A DNA stretch of 30,742 nt from a virus. Of the stretch, positions 1 through 8,371 are shown in pieces (the first letter of the stretch is position 1; each line of letters opens with the position of its first letter). The DNA lies in IMG/VR virus record IMGVR_UViG_3300042006_000295, positions 1 to 30,742 of that record; one strand, given 5' to 3'. The notes under the pieces were generated by a model that searched no databases, was not told the origin of the DNA, and saw nothing but the letters and a program-made list of their open reading frames with translations. The position numbers and the translations under genes were made by a program.

Positions 1-2
1 TG

Positions 3-386
3 TTCAACCCGGAGGAGGCGAAGTTTGCCAACGGCGTGCTGATCGACATGCCGTACCCCACTGATGATGTGCGGCTGCTGATCAAGGCAGCAGTGGACGC
101 GCTCGACCGCGTGTTTCGGCCGGGCTTCAAGTACAGCAAGGCTGAGGTGCTGTTGATGAACCTATGTCAGCAGGGGGAGTACACCGACGACCTGTTTGCC
201 ACCTCCCAACCAGCCGACGCCACGAAGTTGATGGCGGTGCTGGACCAGATCAATGGGCGATGGGGTAGAGGGACACTCCGATCAGCCAGCGTGCCCGTTA
301 ATCCGGATTGGATCATGCGGCGGGAGATGATGAGTAAAAGCTATACAACACGGTTAGATGAGCTATGGTCCATCCAATGTAAGTGA
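3..386 (+). CDS. rulB: RulB/UmuC-type error-prone DNA polymerase V subunit, C-terminal end (partial)
   Basis: This is the 3' end of a Y-family translesion polymerase (UmuC, called RulB in Pseudomonas). The open frame runs in from the window edge, so the polymerase catalytic domain lies outside. What is visible is the little-finger end followed by the C-terminal DUF4113-type tail, with segments such as YSKAEVLLMNLCQQGEYTDD, INGRWGRGTLR and NPDWIMRREMMS that are typical of RulB/UmuC. The gene ends in a normal TGA, so the C-terminus is intact. RulB partners RulA/UmuD in SOS mutagenesis and UV tolerance. In pseudomonads rulAB genes are frequent on plasmids and are known insertion hot spots for mobile elements; whether the 5' part is intact cannot be seen here. 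Confidence 0.9.
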   Translation, partial: FNPEEAKFANGVLIDMPYPTDDVRLLIKAAVDALDRVFRPGFKYSKAEVLLMNLCQQGEYTDDLFATSQPADATKLMAVLDQINGRWGRGTLRSASVPVNPDWIMRREMMSKSYTTRLDELWSIQCK

Positions 387-440
387 ACTACTGTAATCTT
401 CTCTCTGAGTTCATCATCCCTCAGTGCGGATGGACGAAAA

Positions 441-470
441 GTAAAGCGACTTTGCATAGGGTCGCTTTAC
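441..470 (-). terminator. Hairpin terminator between rulB and the AIPR gene
   Basis: A perfect 10-bp inverted repeat (GTAAAGCGAC / GTCGCTTTAC) with a 10-nt loop lies between the convergent rulB and AIPR genes. On the minus strand the stem is followed by TTTTC, so it best fits a terminator for the leftward AIPR gene. It may also stop rulB transcripts. Confidence 0.7.
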
Positions 471-486
471 CTTAAGCAGGAAGGCA

Positions 487-2151
487 TTAGTCCAAGAGAC
501 TGGATAATGATCTGGCCTTTTTCCTAGCTACATCTTTCTCATAGCTCCTTCGTAATTTTCCTCGTAGGTCTCTAATTTTAGCTGGGCTTTTTAAATCACC
601 TTTGTAGTCAAATTGGTCACCTAAAGACTCGACTTCGAAGTTCAAATCAATCACGATGGATTGTAGGACTTCCTCAATGGACACTAAAAACTTGTGAATT
701 TGTCCATTGTCATACAAGGCTTTTGGGTCCTTCAAGAACTCGGCTGAGTTGTTATTGGATCTCATGAGGTCTGAGATAACCGATAAAAGAAAGAAGCGAG
801 TCAGGCCGTACTTGGCTAGGGGCTTAAAGTTAATGCCTTCAGTTGATTTTAAAATTTTATCCATTATGGAGTGGAGGAAAAGAATTCGATGAGCGGTCAC
901 TGCGGGTCGAGCAAAAATATCATTGTATTTATCGTCAAACAGCTTGTAAACCTGGTGGCAAGACTCTGGCTCTAATAAGTCAAATGCGAGCAATAGTCTT
1001 CCTGCTTCTTCGTTGGTTATAACTTTTTTTCCAGCTTTGATGTCCTGGCCTCGCTTGATTTCAAAAGCGTAGTCACCATTCTCAATTTTTTTGAATTCCT
1101 CTAGGAGTCTAACTTGAACCTCGTTGTTGGATTTTAGATCGCGAGGTTTAATGGCGTTTTGATTATTGCTGTTAATCGTGATTTTCTTGGATAGGGCAGG
1201 ATCTTCGAGCTGAATGATTTTGGCCAAAACTCTTAAGTCTTTACTGAGGTGATCCCTTGACTTTCGAAACGTTGAAATGCTTTGAGCGCCGTTAACAACT
1301 ACGTAATCTGAAACCTCAAGAGTCTCGCCGTTAGGCTTGGCTTCTTTACATAGAATGGTGATGCCGTTATGATAAAGTGTGAAATTTTCATGCTCCGACT
1401 GGTCTAATACACTGACCCTTAGTTCTTTGTTTACTTTGGTGTTTCCCAGGGAGTGACGTACATTCTGTGAGAATAAAGTGCCGTCGTCAATTCCCGAAAG
1501 TTTGACAAGTTCTACTGCTTGGACCGGAAGTATATAGGTAATCGCTTTGTTTCCAGTGCTTATTATCATTGGGGATACATAGGATGTGTCGAACGCAAAG
1601 GTTCCCTTTACACCTCCTTCTTTATCAATATCTATATATTCTCCGGCAATTGCGTTTCTATCGTATACGCGAATTGTTTTGTCTTGTTTGAGAAACTCTC
1701 TGCCATTGGCGTCCAATACTTGGTTGCAGATGAATGCCCCAATTACTTCGTAACCATTTTCGATAAGGCTTTTAATGTTGTTTCTTGTCAACGCAGCTTT
1801 CAGCTCTGGGTTGGCCCCACCATCTAATAACGCTTGAACAGACTGCGGTGTGTCCAGCTGACTGATTGTTCCGGCTAGCTCTCTTAATGCAGCATCACCA
1901 ATTGTAGATTCTCTTTGTTTGAGCTTGCCTTGCAGTATTATTATTTCTTGTTTGGTATGATCAACATAAATACCATCAATGCCGCGATCATTAGGCCGGT
2001 CGCAAATCGCGTCATCGGCATCGACTGGGTCAAGTCTAAAAATATTTTCAAGAAACCAATTAAGGAATGCTATGGATTCTCCCCGACCTTTTTCCTCGTA
2101 GACCGCGAGAATTTTCGGTAGGTTTTCATACCTCAGGTCGTCTGGACTCAT
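487..2151 (-). CDS. AIPR-family protein (abortive infection / phage resistance) with nuclease-like N-terminus
   Basis: A 554-residue protein of the AIPR family (named for abortive infection phage resistance). The family core is visible as LFSQNVRHSLGN, then NFTLYHNGITILC, VVNGAQSIST and ITINSNNQNAIKPRDLKSN. The first 100 residues contain DRPNDRGIDGIYVD followed by IIILQGK, which fits a PD-(D/E)xK-type nuclease core with Q in place of the acidic residue. The frame is open to 2208, but ATG at 2151 has a strong Shine-Dalgarno (GAGGGGATGTT) and is preferred. The gene is clearly lower in GC than rulB, pointing to recent acquisition. It stands alone, with its own hairpin terminator downstream. The family assignment is fairly secure; a defence role is inferred from the family name and location. 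Confidence 0.8.
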   Translation of the reverse strand: MSPDDLRYENLPKILAVYEEKGRGESIAFLNWFLENIFRLDPVDADDAICDRPNDRGIDGIYVDHTKQEIIILQGKLKQRESTIGDAALRELAGTISQLDTPQSVQALLDGGANPELKAALTRNNIKSLIENGYEVIGAFICNQVLDANGREFLKQDKTIRVYDRNAIAGEYIDIDKEGGVKGTFAFDTSYVSPMIISTGNKAITYILPVQAVELVKLSGIDDGTLFSQNVRHSLGNTKVNKELRVSVLDQSEHENFTLYHNGITILCKEAKPNGETLEVSDYVVVNGAQSISTFRKSRDHLSKDLRVLAKIIQLEDPALSKKITINSNNQNAIKPRDLKSNNEVQVRLLEEFKKIENGDYAFEIKRGQDIKAGKKVITNEEAGRLLLAFDLLEPESCHQVYKLFDDKYNDIFARPAVTAHRILFLHSIMDKILKSTEGINFKPLAKYGLTRFFLLSVISDLMRSNNNSAEFLKDPKALYDNGQIHKFLVSIEEVLQSIVIDLNFEVESLGDQFDYKGDLKSPAKIRDLRGKLRRSYEKDVARKKARSLSSLLD

Positions 2152-2350
2152 AACATCCCCTCGCTTATATGATTTGCAATACAATGAGCTTACCTTAGGT
2201 GTTGACAATAGGAAAGCTCACCGGCTGGTTTCTTGGTCGGAGAAACTTCGTCGATGGTTGCGTTATGCCCAAGATGTCAAGGATCTTCATATGCCACCGT
2301 CTACAGCACTAGGTCGCTTCAGTGTCTAGTTTAAGTTTTAGGCGGCTTGC

Positions 2351-3604
2351 TCAGCCGCTCTTCGCTTTTGAAACCCGCTCGAAGACGGAATCGAAATCGA
2401 ACCCGAAATCAATTTTTACCTTAGTCCCTTCGCCTGCCTGAACATCAGCAGGGATCAAGGAGCAGTTCTCGACGCGATAATCGCCCGACAGAAAATTCGC
2501 CAGCATAGGATCCATGCCTGACTCTCCCTGCAGAAGTTTTTCCCGACCGGCTAATACCTCCACGAGCAAGGCAGAAGGAATTTCGAGGCTCATATTATTT
2601 TTCCCAGTTGTCATACGAATACTTCCCCGCAGCTTCCTGCCCAAGCCTTTGGCAGGCGTCTGGTATTGATTGAGTTCAAATGAGTATTTCCAGCGATTAA
2701 AATGGAGCTGCTGCACAGCACCTACCACACTCGTGGTCATGGGCACCTTCGCCCTAGAGTTAAAGTAGAGCCATGGGTGGGCTAGCTTTTGCATCTGGCT
2801 GAAGGCCTGGAAGACGTTTTTGATTTCCACGGTAATTACACAACCCACAGAGGTTGTCTCGCTGAACGCTAGGCGGGTTGCCTCCTCGGCGGTGATCACT
2901 GCCGGGGCGGAGCTGCGGGCGAGCGCTCTGCTGGAGTCACTTCCTACGCAAACGATGCGCATACCCTCAACAGTGTGCTGGCTGGCCTTTCGTTTTATGA
3001 TCTTATACAGCTGGTGCTGCTTCGGATCTTTAGGCGCTTCCTGCACTAGGCCTCCGCCGCTTCCGGAAGTAGCTGACGGGACATAAGAGACTTGAAAACT
3101 AAATGTGGGGTGCGCTTCCGTGAAAGGCTCTAACGGCGCGCTCCCAATCCGTTCAACGAGGTCTCTGACGTACTCTCCTTTGAAGAATTTTTTGAGATCT
3201 TGCTGCTCAGGCAACCGGCGCTCATAACCCGCCGCAGTGGGCTCACCAGTAAACCTGAAAGAAATCTTTTCCGGGGCAATACCCTTGCTTTGAGCATGCG
3301 TGCGCATGGCCATAGTCAGCTCGCGTGATTGTCGCTCCTGTTTCCAATACTTGTCGTACAGAAACGCAACTTCCACCCAAGCTTGGTTACCGTCAGGCAG
3401 CGTCAGTCGGATGTCGGGACTGTTGGGGAACGGCTCGTACTCAACCGTACCGAGCGCAGCAAATGCCTGAATGGCAAGGAGCTCGAAAATCGCAGCTGAG
3501 CGATTCTCCGGCCTAGTCAGATTGCCTCGTATCTGAACTAGACGCTGCCCGACTATGCGTTCACATTCGATCAATAACTCACTGACTTGCTCTTCCTTCA
3601 GCAT
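2351..3604 (-). CDS. Hypothetical protein, possible PD-(D/E)xK-like domain
   Basis: A 417-residue cytoplasmic protein I do not recognise. Residues about 35-85 read like a restriction-endonuclease-fold core: a helix ENRSAAIFELLAIQAF, then NSPDIRLTLPDG and AWVEVAFLYDK. The usual ExK is replaced by E-V-A, so catalysis is uncertain. The C-terminal half is rich in beta strands and has no motif I can name. ATG at 3604 is preceded by AGAGGTAACAAGG, a good ribosome site. It lies downstream of, and codirectional with, the 3714-4592 gene, 109 bp away. Setting among other candidate defence genes suggests but does not show a defence role. Confidence 0.65.
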   Translation of the reverse strand: MLKEEQVSELLIECERIVGQRLVQIRGNLTRPENRSAAIFELLAIQAFAALGTVEYEPFPNSPDIRLTLPDGNQAWVEVAFLYDKYWKQERQSRELTMAMRTHAQSKGIAPEKISFRFTGEPTAAGYERRLPEQQDLKKFFKGEYVRDLVERIGSAPLEPFTEAHPTFSFQVSYVPSATSGSGGGLVQEAPKDPKQHQLYKIIKRKASQHTVEGMRIVCVGSDSSRALARSSAPAVITAEEATRLAFSETTSVGCVITVEIKNVFQAFSQMQKLAHPWLYFNSRAKVPMTTSVVGAVQQLHFNRWKYSFELNQYQTPAKGLGRKLRGSIRMTTGKNNMSLEIPSALLVEVLAGREKLLQGESGMDPMLANFLSGDYRVENCSLIPADVQAGEGTKVKIDFGFDFDSVFERVSKAKSG

Positions 3605-3713
3605 CCTTGTTACCTCTAGGCCGGCCTCAGCGCGGGTAGGGACAATACGCTTGGCCTGCGTGAGTCCAGTCTAGGCGATAACTCTCGCCTCTCCGGTCGG
3701 GGGCGTATGTCTA

Positions 3714-4592
3714 TCAGCTCGCCGGATGTCTGTTGTTATTAAATTTCTGAATTGCACTCTCAATCGTCGCGTGCAACTCATGTGCAAGTTTCACATACAG
3801 TACAACGGAGTCCAAATCTGGAGAGAAATCCAGTTCGTGAGTGGCCTGATTACGCATTTGCTGGAGCTCACGGTAAAACATGGCAGTATCTTTCGATATA
3901 AGACCCACTTTCACTAGCTCATTCATCTGGGAGTGACCGACAAAGCGGGTGATGCGATTTGGCTCGCTTGGAAACTGGAGCTGATACAGCCGGCTGGCGG
4001 CATGTTCAATTTTCAGCCAAGCATTGAGTATCGTACCTCGTGGGTCGAGGGCTGCGTCACGAACAACCTCGGTTTCAACTTCCGGCGTTCCTTGATCAGA
4101 AGTGTCCAATCGCTCTGCCGCGGCTTTATTTACATCATCACTGAATTCTGCTTCAGCTGATCCCGCTTTGAAACTCCGTATCCTTGCCATTAATGAGGCC
4201 AGTTCCTTTCTGAAAAAACCGACCATGATCACGGCTGCTGCTGGCCATGCGATACTAGCCAACAGTTTTGCCAGAGCTTCAAGTACCTTCACCCAGCTAT
4301 CTACCGCGCTCTTGTCCTCCTTGGTAGCTGGGGACGCGGCTTTCTCGGGGGCGGAAATCACGAACACCGCAGTTTGCGGAGCGGGTGTCAAACCGAGCTG
4401 CGGACAATGAGCGTGAGGTAAGTCGTGCAAGGCTATGCGGATCACGTTTTGAGGCTTCGTCGTATCAGTGGCCGGAGGAGCAGCAGTTCTTTCTACCGCT
4501 AAGGGTTCTCCAGCAACGGCCGGGGTAAGAGCCAAAGCGTAGCTCAATGCGACCAACACGATCGGCTTCAAATATTCGCGATGTGGATGCAT
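3714..4592 (-). CDS. Signal-peptide/membrane protein with HEPN-like C-terminal domain
   Basis: A 292-residue protein of unknown function. The start at 4592 is chosen because AAGGAAGAG lies 8 nt upstream and the resulting N-terminus is a good signal peptide (IVLVALSYALALTPAVAG). A periplasmic linker of about 70 residues follows, then one transmembrane helix (LLASIAWPAAAVIMVGFF), then a cytoplasmic part. The last 110 residues resemble DUF4145/HEPN helical domains: KIEHAASRLY, LVKVGLISKDTAMFYREL and the R-x4-H motif RNQATH (R247, H252). HEPN domains are often RNases or RNA-binding modules in defence and toxin systems, but many DUF4145 proteins are uncharacterised. The topology is inferred only from hydrophobicity. 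Confidence 0.65.
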   Translation of the reverse strand: MHPHREYLKPIVLVALSYALALTPAVAGEPLAVERTAAPPATDTTKPQNVIRIALHDLPHAHCPQLGLTPAPQTAVFVISAPEKAASPATKEDKSAVDSWVKVLEALAKLLASIAWPAAAVIMVGFFRKELASLMARIRSFKAGSAEAEFSDDVNKAAAERLDTSDQGTPEVETEVVRDAALDPRGTILNAWLKIEHAASRLYQLQFPSEPNRITRFVGHSQMNELVKVGLISKDTAMFYRELQQMRNQATHELDFSPDLDSVVLYVKLAHELHATIESAIQKFNNNRHPAS

Positions 4593-5361
4593 GCAGCGCT
4601 CTTCCTTGATGAGATACCAACAGTACCAGTGTCTTGGCATGAAAGGCAGACCGAACTCGTGAAACTAGGAGAGCTGGTCGGGCTAAAGATAGAGCAAGCG
4701 CGTTGAGCATAAATGCCGCCAGTAGCATGTGTTTGCTGCTATCGCTCGGCGAAGAAAAGGAAAACGCCAAAGCTACGAGGAAGCCATCGAGACGATGAAG
4801 AGACAACAACGTCCTGGTCAGAAAGTGAATTCTTCGGTGGCTGGGAGCGCAAGTCGATTTTGGCCCAGTAGCAACAAGTTGAGGGTGCTACGGTTAGCTG
4901 AAATAACGTGCTCCTCCTTCCCAGCGCCTACCCTCGAGTAGCGGCTATGGGTCAAAATCGGAACGAATCTGAGGGGCCGCTATTGGCCGATTGACTGTAG
5001 CGAAGGGCTGCAACCGGCCGGAAACTCACGCTGAACGAGCACAGAGGGATTACGCTCCGCTAACAAAAAGCCCCGTGTCGTTTCTGCCGACGCAGGGGCT
5101 TTGGAATAGATGAGTTCGCGTACCAATTTTTGTACCAGTCGTTGCGTTTTGGCGAGAAAAAGCAGGTCACCCTAAGTACGGAGCCCCCGATTTCATTACC
5201 TCTGAACACCAAGCTGAACCCACTCCACATAGCGGTGTAATTCTCGTCCAACACCATGCGGCTGAACGACGCCAAGCTGCTGTTTGCTAAATATTTGCTA
5301 CATGAAGGGCGAGCAAAGCGCAGCGAAGCAAGCGGGGCGGGGGACGCAGTGATTGATCCAT
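4593..5361. other. Long stretch without a convincing gene
   Basis: About 770 bp between the HEPN-like gene and the left candidate attachment site. Short open frames exist on both strands but none has a clear ribosome site or recognisable product. The only structured item I see is the terminator at 5065-5102. No tRNA is evident. Confidence 0.5.
5065..5102 (-). terminator. Intrinsic terminator, leftward
   Basis: Inverted repeat AAAGCCCC ... GGGGCTTT with inner complementary GTCG/CGAC, followed on the minus strand by a run of five T. On the plus strand only three T follow, so the leftward direction is favoured. No leftward gene immediately upstream of it is convincing. Confidence 0.6.
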
Positions 5362-5397
5362 CCAATCCATCATCGGTGCAACGCTAAAGCGGCGTGA
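5362..5397 (+). repeat. Candidate left attachment site (attL) of the integrative element
   Basis: These 36 bp match 26523-26558 without gaps at 29 of 36 positions, with identical blocks ATCCATCAT and AAAGCGGCG. The pair brackets the integrase at one end and the mobilisation genes at the other, in direct orientation. This is the geometry expected of att sites. The exact core and the recombination event are inferred. Confidence 0.45.
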
Positions 5398-5466
5398 CAT
5401 AACTTGTTGATTCATATGGGTTTTTTTCTAACGTAATTTATCCATTTTACGTGCTTTGGTGCCATG

Positions 5467-5489
5467 ATTGCACACAGAGTGCACACGAG
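5467..5489 (+). promoter_or_regulatory. TGCACAC double repeat, site A (putative integrase arm site)
   Basis: Two TGCACAC copies spaced 11 bp apart (one helical turn), the second followed by GAG. The same arrangement occurs at 5533 and at 26441. Location near both ends of the element suggests arm-type integrase sites or a regulator binding site in front of int. Confidence 0.5.
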
Positions 5490-5532
5490 GTGACTAATGG
5501 GTGTTAATAGTGTCTATAATATGTGCCTATCG

Positions 5533-5556
5533 AAATGCACACGGGGTGCACACGAG
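5533..5556 (+). promoter_or_regulatory. TGCACAC double repeat, site B, abutting the int start
   Basis: Same two-copy, 11-bp-period arrangement as site A, with GGGG as the linker. It ends one base before the preferred int ATG, so a protein bound here would compete with ribosome loading or transcription. This would suit autoregulation of the integrase. No ordinary Shine-Dalgarno is visible between the repeat and the ATG. Confidence 0.5.
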
Positions 5557-5557
5557 T

Positions 5558-6649
5558 ATGGCTACGTTCACTAAGCTTCCGTCCGGCAAGACCAGGGCTC
5601 AAGTAAGGGTCGGTGGATTCTACAGATCTCAGACCTTTGACCAGGAGAAAATCGCAAAAAAGTGGGCAAAGGAGATTGAACAGCAGCTCAAGCTGTCGAC
5701 CGGAGGTGACTACATTGATCCGCCGAAGGATGCCAATTTAGAGGATCTTGTGAGCGTCTACGAAGACCAGGTCGGAAAGGTCAAGGAATTCGGAAAGAAT
5801 AAGAAAGCTGTTCTGAAGTCGCTAAAGGCCAAGATTGGGAAAGTGAAGCTGCGTTCAATGAGCGAAGCAGCTGTCCGCGATTTCGTAGATCGCAGGGTCA
5901 TGGAAGGAGCTGGCGGTGTGACTATCGGAATCGACCTAGCGTACCTGCGGACTGTGCTTAGCTGGGCTAGATACGTCAGAAACCTCAATCTTGATCCGGA
6001 CATCACCCTGGATGTTAAACGCTCTCTTAACCGGCGAGGCCTCAAAACTCGTTCGACAGAGCGCACAAGGGTTGCTAGCCCTGCTGAGCTGACAAGGCTG
6101 TGCGATCACTTTGGGAAGATGACTCGAAACACGATCGATATGATTGCAGTGATCGAGTTCGCCGTACTGACTTCGCTGCGTCAGGAAGAGATCTGCATGC
6201 TTAGGATCGAGGATATTGATTTTGATCGTCGAGTGATGCTTGTACGTGACAGAAAGCATCCCACAGAGAAAATTGGCAATCACAGTGAAGTGCCGATTCT
6301 TGATGACTTCGTGAGTCCTATTGAAAAGGCAATGGGTGAGAGGACGTCGGGAAGGCTTTTCCCATACGCCCCCAGATCAATCAGTGCCGCATTCACTCGT
6401 GCTTGTCACGCTCTCGCCATTGAAGATCTGAGGTTCCATGACCTCCGTCACACAGCTGCTACTGACCTATTCACGCGAGAGCTCGACATCGAAGCAGTGT
6501 CCCTATTCACCGGACATAAGGACTGGAAAATGCTGCGACGCTACACACACATCAAAGCGGAGTCTGTACATCTTGTAGAGCGAAGGAAAGCTCTGCGTCG
6601 CGCAAGTGAAGAGCAGTTAAAGAGCGGCCCGGATGTGACTACGGTCTGA
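5558..6649 (+). CDS. int: Tyrosine recombinase (phage-type integrase)
   Basis: A 363-residue integrase that would insert and excise the element by site-specific recombination. All catalytic residues are visible: R208 (SLRQEE), K233 (DRKHPTEK), H294 and R297 (HDLRH), H320 (GHKDW) and nucleophile Y329 (RRYTHI). The N-terminus has the short beta-sheet arm-binding domain (TKLPSGKTRAQVRVGGFYRS), followed by a SAM-like core-binding domain. The frame is open further upstream to 5501, but the ATG at 5558 gives the usual N-terminus. Candidate att and arm sites lie 70-200 bp upstream. Its 3' end overlaps the convergent AlpA-like gene by 33 bp, so the two genes could interfere with each other's expression. 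Confidence 0.92.
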   Translation: MATFTKLPSGKTRAQVRVGGFYRSQTFDQEKIAKKWAKEIEQQLKLSTGGDYIDPPKDANLEDLVSVYEDQVGKVKEFGKNKKAVLKSLKAKIGKVKLRSMSEAAVRDFVDRRVMEGAGGVTIGIDLAYLRTVLSWARYVRNLNLDPDITLDVKRSLNRRGLKTRSTERTRVASPAELTRLCDHFGKMTRNTIDMIAVIEFAVLTSLRQEEICMLRIEDIDFDRRVMLVRDRKHPTEKIGNHSEVPILDDFVSPIEKAMGERTSGRLFPYAPRSISAAFTRACHALAIEDLRFHDLRHTAATDLFTRELDIEAVSLFTGHKDWKMLRRYTHIKAESVHLVERRKALRRASEEQLKSGPDVTTV

Positions 6650-6907
6650 TTTGGCTTGAGCAAGACAGTCGAAATAGCCTTTAACGTCCGCTATCGAGTA
6701 AAGGGGCTCGTTCCCGAAGAGAATAGAGTCGGGCCCTTTAGCTCGCTTCCTCCATGACTCTAGCGTCGACTTTTTCACGCCCGCCAGCATCGCAACCTGG
6801 CTCTCTGTCCAATAGCCCAGTGACTCAGCCAGCCTCGCGCGCTCGCGCTCTGCAGCTGCACTGTCAATGGCCACCTCAATGCCTTCGACCCTCACACACG
6901 CATTCAT
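6617..6907 (-). CDS. AlpA/MerR-like helix-turn-helix regulator (possible excisionase)
   Basis: A 96-residue DNA-binding protein. The middle reads as a winged helix-turn-helix of the AlpA/excisionase type: LGYWTESQVAMLAGVKKSTLESWRKRAKGP, then FGNEPLYSIADVKGYF as the wing. AlpA-type proteins control int or act as directionality factors in P4-like satellites and genomic islands. I prefer ATG at 6907 (GAGTGAG just upstream) over the GTG at 6940, because the promoter at 6961-6989 would leave only a 13-nt leader for the latter. The gene converges on int and overlaps its last 33 bp. A second AlpA-like gene lies at 8975-9196. Confidence 0.75.
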   Translation of the reverse strand: MNACVRVEGIEVAIDSAAAERERARLAESLGYWTESQVAMLAGVKKSTLESWRKRAKGPDSILFGNEPLYSIADVKGYFDCLAQAKSDRSHIRAAL

Positions 6908-6960
6908 CTCACTCTGCCCAGTCTTCAAATCGGGCGACACTGCGCAGCCCGTCTGACATC

Positions 6961-6989
6961 AATATGTTGTCAAATCGAGCTTTTGACAA
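6961..6989 (-). promoter_or_regulatory. Putative sigma-70 promoter of the AlpA-like gene
   Basis: On the minus strand, -35 TTGTCA (6984-6989) and -10 CATATT (6961-6966) are separated by exactly 17 bp. Transcription would begin near 6953, about 46 nt before the preferred ATG. Confidence 0.5.
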
Positions 6990-7019
6990 GACCGTTCGTC
7001 GGGTTATTCTTTTTGCTCT

Positions 7020-7076
7020 ATTGACAAACTGGCAATTTACAGAAAGTACACTCAGTGTACTAATGCAGCTAGCTGC
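7020..7076. promoter_or_regulatory. Operator cluster I: TTGACA-N3-TGGCAA element and two perfect palindromes
   Basis: Within the gene-free stretch 6990-7333 there is an imperfect palindrome TTGACAAACTGGCAA (7021-7035), a perfect AGTACACT-C-AGTGTACT palindrome (7045-7061) and a perfect GCAGCTAGCTGC palindrome (7065-7076). The first element and the AGTGTACTAA half-site recur at 9289-9420 upstream of the second AlpA-like gene, so one regulator probably binds both regions. Apart from these sites I see nothing in the stretch. Confidence 0.6.
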
Positions 7077-7333
7077 GAGTGAAAAACGCGGAATCCCCAG
7101 CAAAACCGGGACATTGACCTTGCACTGCAAGCAAGATCGTGAGTTAATAATTGCCATAATATGTTGGTTGGGGCGGAGCATGAAGACGATTCAGAATCTG
7201 TGTCGCAAAGGGTTCAATCTGCTGATCATCTTGTACATTCTGTCGATTTGGCTCTAAGCGCGACCTACGCTGAGCCCTGGCTTGAGCTCCCCAGCGAGGT
7301 GTTTGGGAACAAGGCCGCCTGGGGCTGGAGGGG

Positions 7334-8317
7334 CTACTTGGCTTTCTTGGCCTCGACGTCTTTCAGGCGCTTTATCTCGCGAGGGAGCGTGAGCTGGTCG
7401 TAGATATCGCGGACTGCTGCCAGCTCTGATTTTGCTTCCAGCAGGTGGTGCCGGGGGGAGTTGTGATGCTCAAGCGGCAGGTCGGGCTCGCCGAGTTCGA
7501 TGTAGCGCTTGCGATCCGCCTTTAGTAATTTTAGGTGGCTTTCCAGGCGTGTGACTTCCGACCTAGCTTCGATCTGGTCTACCCCTCCAAGCTCCTTCAC
7601 AAGCCGCTTAAATTGGGCCAGCACGTCTCTGTATATCTTGCTGGCCCTATCATGGATCTCCACGCCTTTGAGCTTGGATTCTAGGTCTGTGATCGAGGTG
7701 TCCAAATCCTGTTTGCGCTGGGCATAGTCCGCTTCAACCTGAGCCACCGTTCTTGCAGGGCGGCCCATCGATCTCGGGCTCTCTTCGTTGATCATGGCTT
7801 TCGCTAAAGCTAGGCGGGCTATGCCGTAGTTTTCTGCCAAGCCCCGATCTAGATTTTCGAGAGGGGTCTTTGATGGTCTGCCAATTTTTGGCGCTGACTC
7901 GATCCTCTGGGATATCGACTCAGGTGTTGAAATATCATCTCCCTGCTCGACCTCAAGGACATTTAGTTCCTCAAGCTCGTGAGTGAATTCAGCAACCATT
8001 TCGACGTAGGCTTGTTCATCCGACTTTGCGATCTTTCCAACGCGCAGATGGACTTCCGGGGCTTTCTGAAACGCGAACACGTCATGCACTGCGGGAAGCT
8101 GCGCAAGTTGCTTGGAGAGAGCTGCTTTCATCTCGCCGCCCTTTGAAATCAGCATGCCCAAGCTCAGGCGCTGGGACAGCGCGTTTGCGCGCAAAATCGC
8201 TGTGTGAGGGTCTTCTACTGCTAATGGCTCGGCCAAGCGAAAGCCGCACTCGTCGAGATTGGCTTTGAGTCGTGCAAGCTGGTTGCGCTTGAGCTCAATG
8301 TCAGATGGCTTTGGCAT
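7334..8317 (-). CDS. Coiled-coil protein of unknown function, downstream of AbiEi-like gene
   Basis: A 327-residue soluble, charged protein I do not recognise. It has two GRP-containing segments, GRPSKTPLENLDRGLAENYG (about 150) and GRPARTVAQVEADYAQRKQD (about 195), which look like related helices each introduced by an AT-hook-like GRP. Much of the rest is predicted coiled coil (LDTSITDLESKLKGVEIHDR and RLESHLKLLKADRKRYIEL). It follows the AbiEi-like gene by 54 bp in the same direction and is likely cotranscribed. It shows no nucleotidyltransferase motif expected of an AbiEii toxin. It could be the effector of a non-standard abortive infection or toxin-antitoxin pair, or a DNA-binding structural protein. 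Confidence 0.6.
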   Translation of the reverse strand: MPKPSDIELKRNQLARLKANLDECGFRLAEPLAVEDPHTAILRANALSQRLSLGMLISKGGEMKAALSKQLAQLPAVHDVFAFQKAPEVHLRVGKIAKSDEQAYVEMVAEFTHELEELNVLEVEQGDDISTPESISQRIESAPKIGRPSKTPLENLDRGLAENYGIARLALAKAMINEESPRSMGRPARTVAQVEADYAQRKQDLDTSITDLESKLKGVEIHDRASKIYRDVLAQFKRLVKELGGVDQIEARSEVTRLESHLKLLKADRKRYIELGEPDLPLEHHNSPRHHLLEAKSELAAVRDIYDQLTLPREIKRLKDVEAKKAK

Positions 8318-8371
8318 GTCGAGGCCCCGGATCTAAATATCGGGGATAATATGCCATGGCGCCGCGAGAGG

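Noticed and set aside
5040-5110. Possible tRNA gene as integration target near the left end
   Set aside because: The hairpin is a terminator; no cloverleaf, anticodon arm or T-loop could be found.
6909-7181. Leftward 90-codon open frame upstream of the AlpA-like gene
   Set aside because: It overlaps the promoter and both palindromes, has no good ribosome site, and its composition does not look coding.
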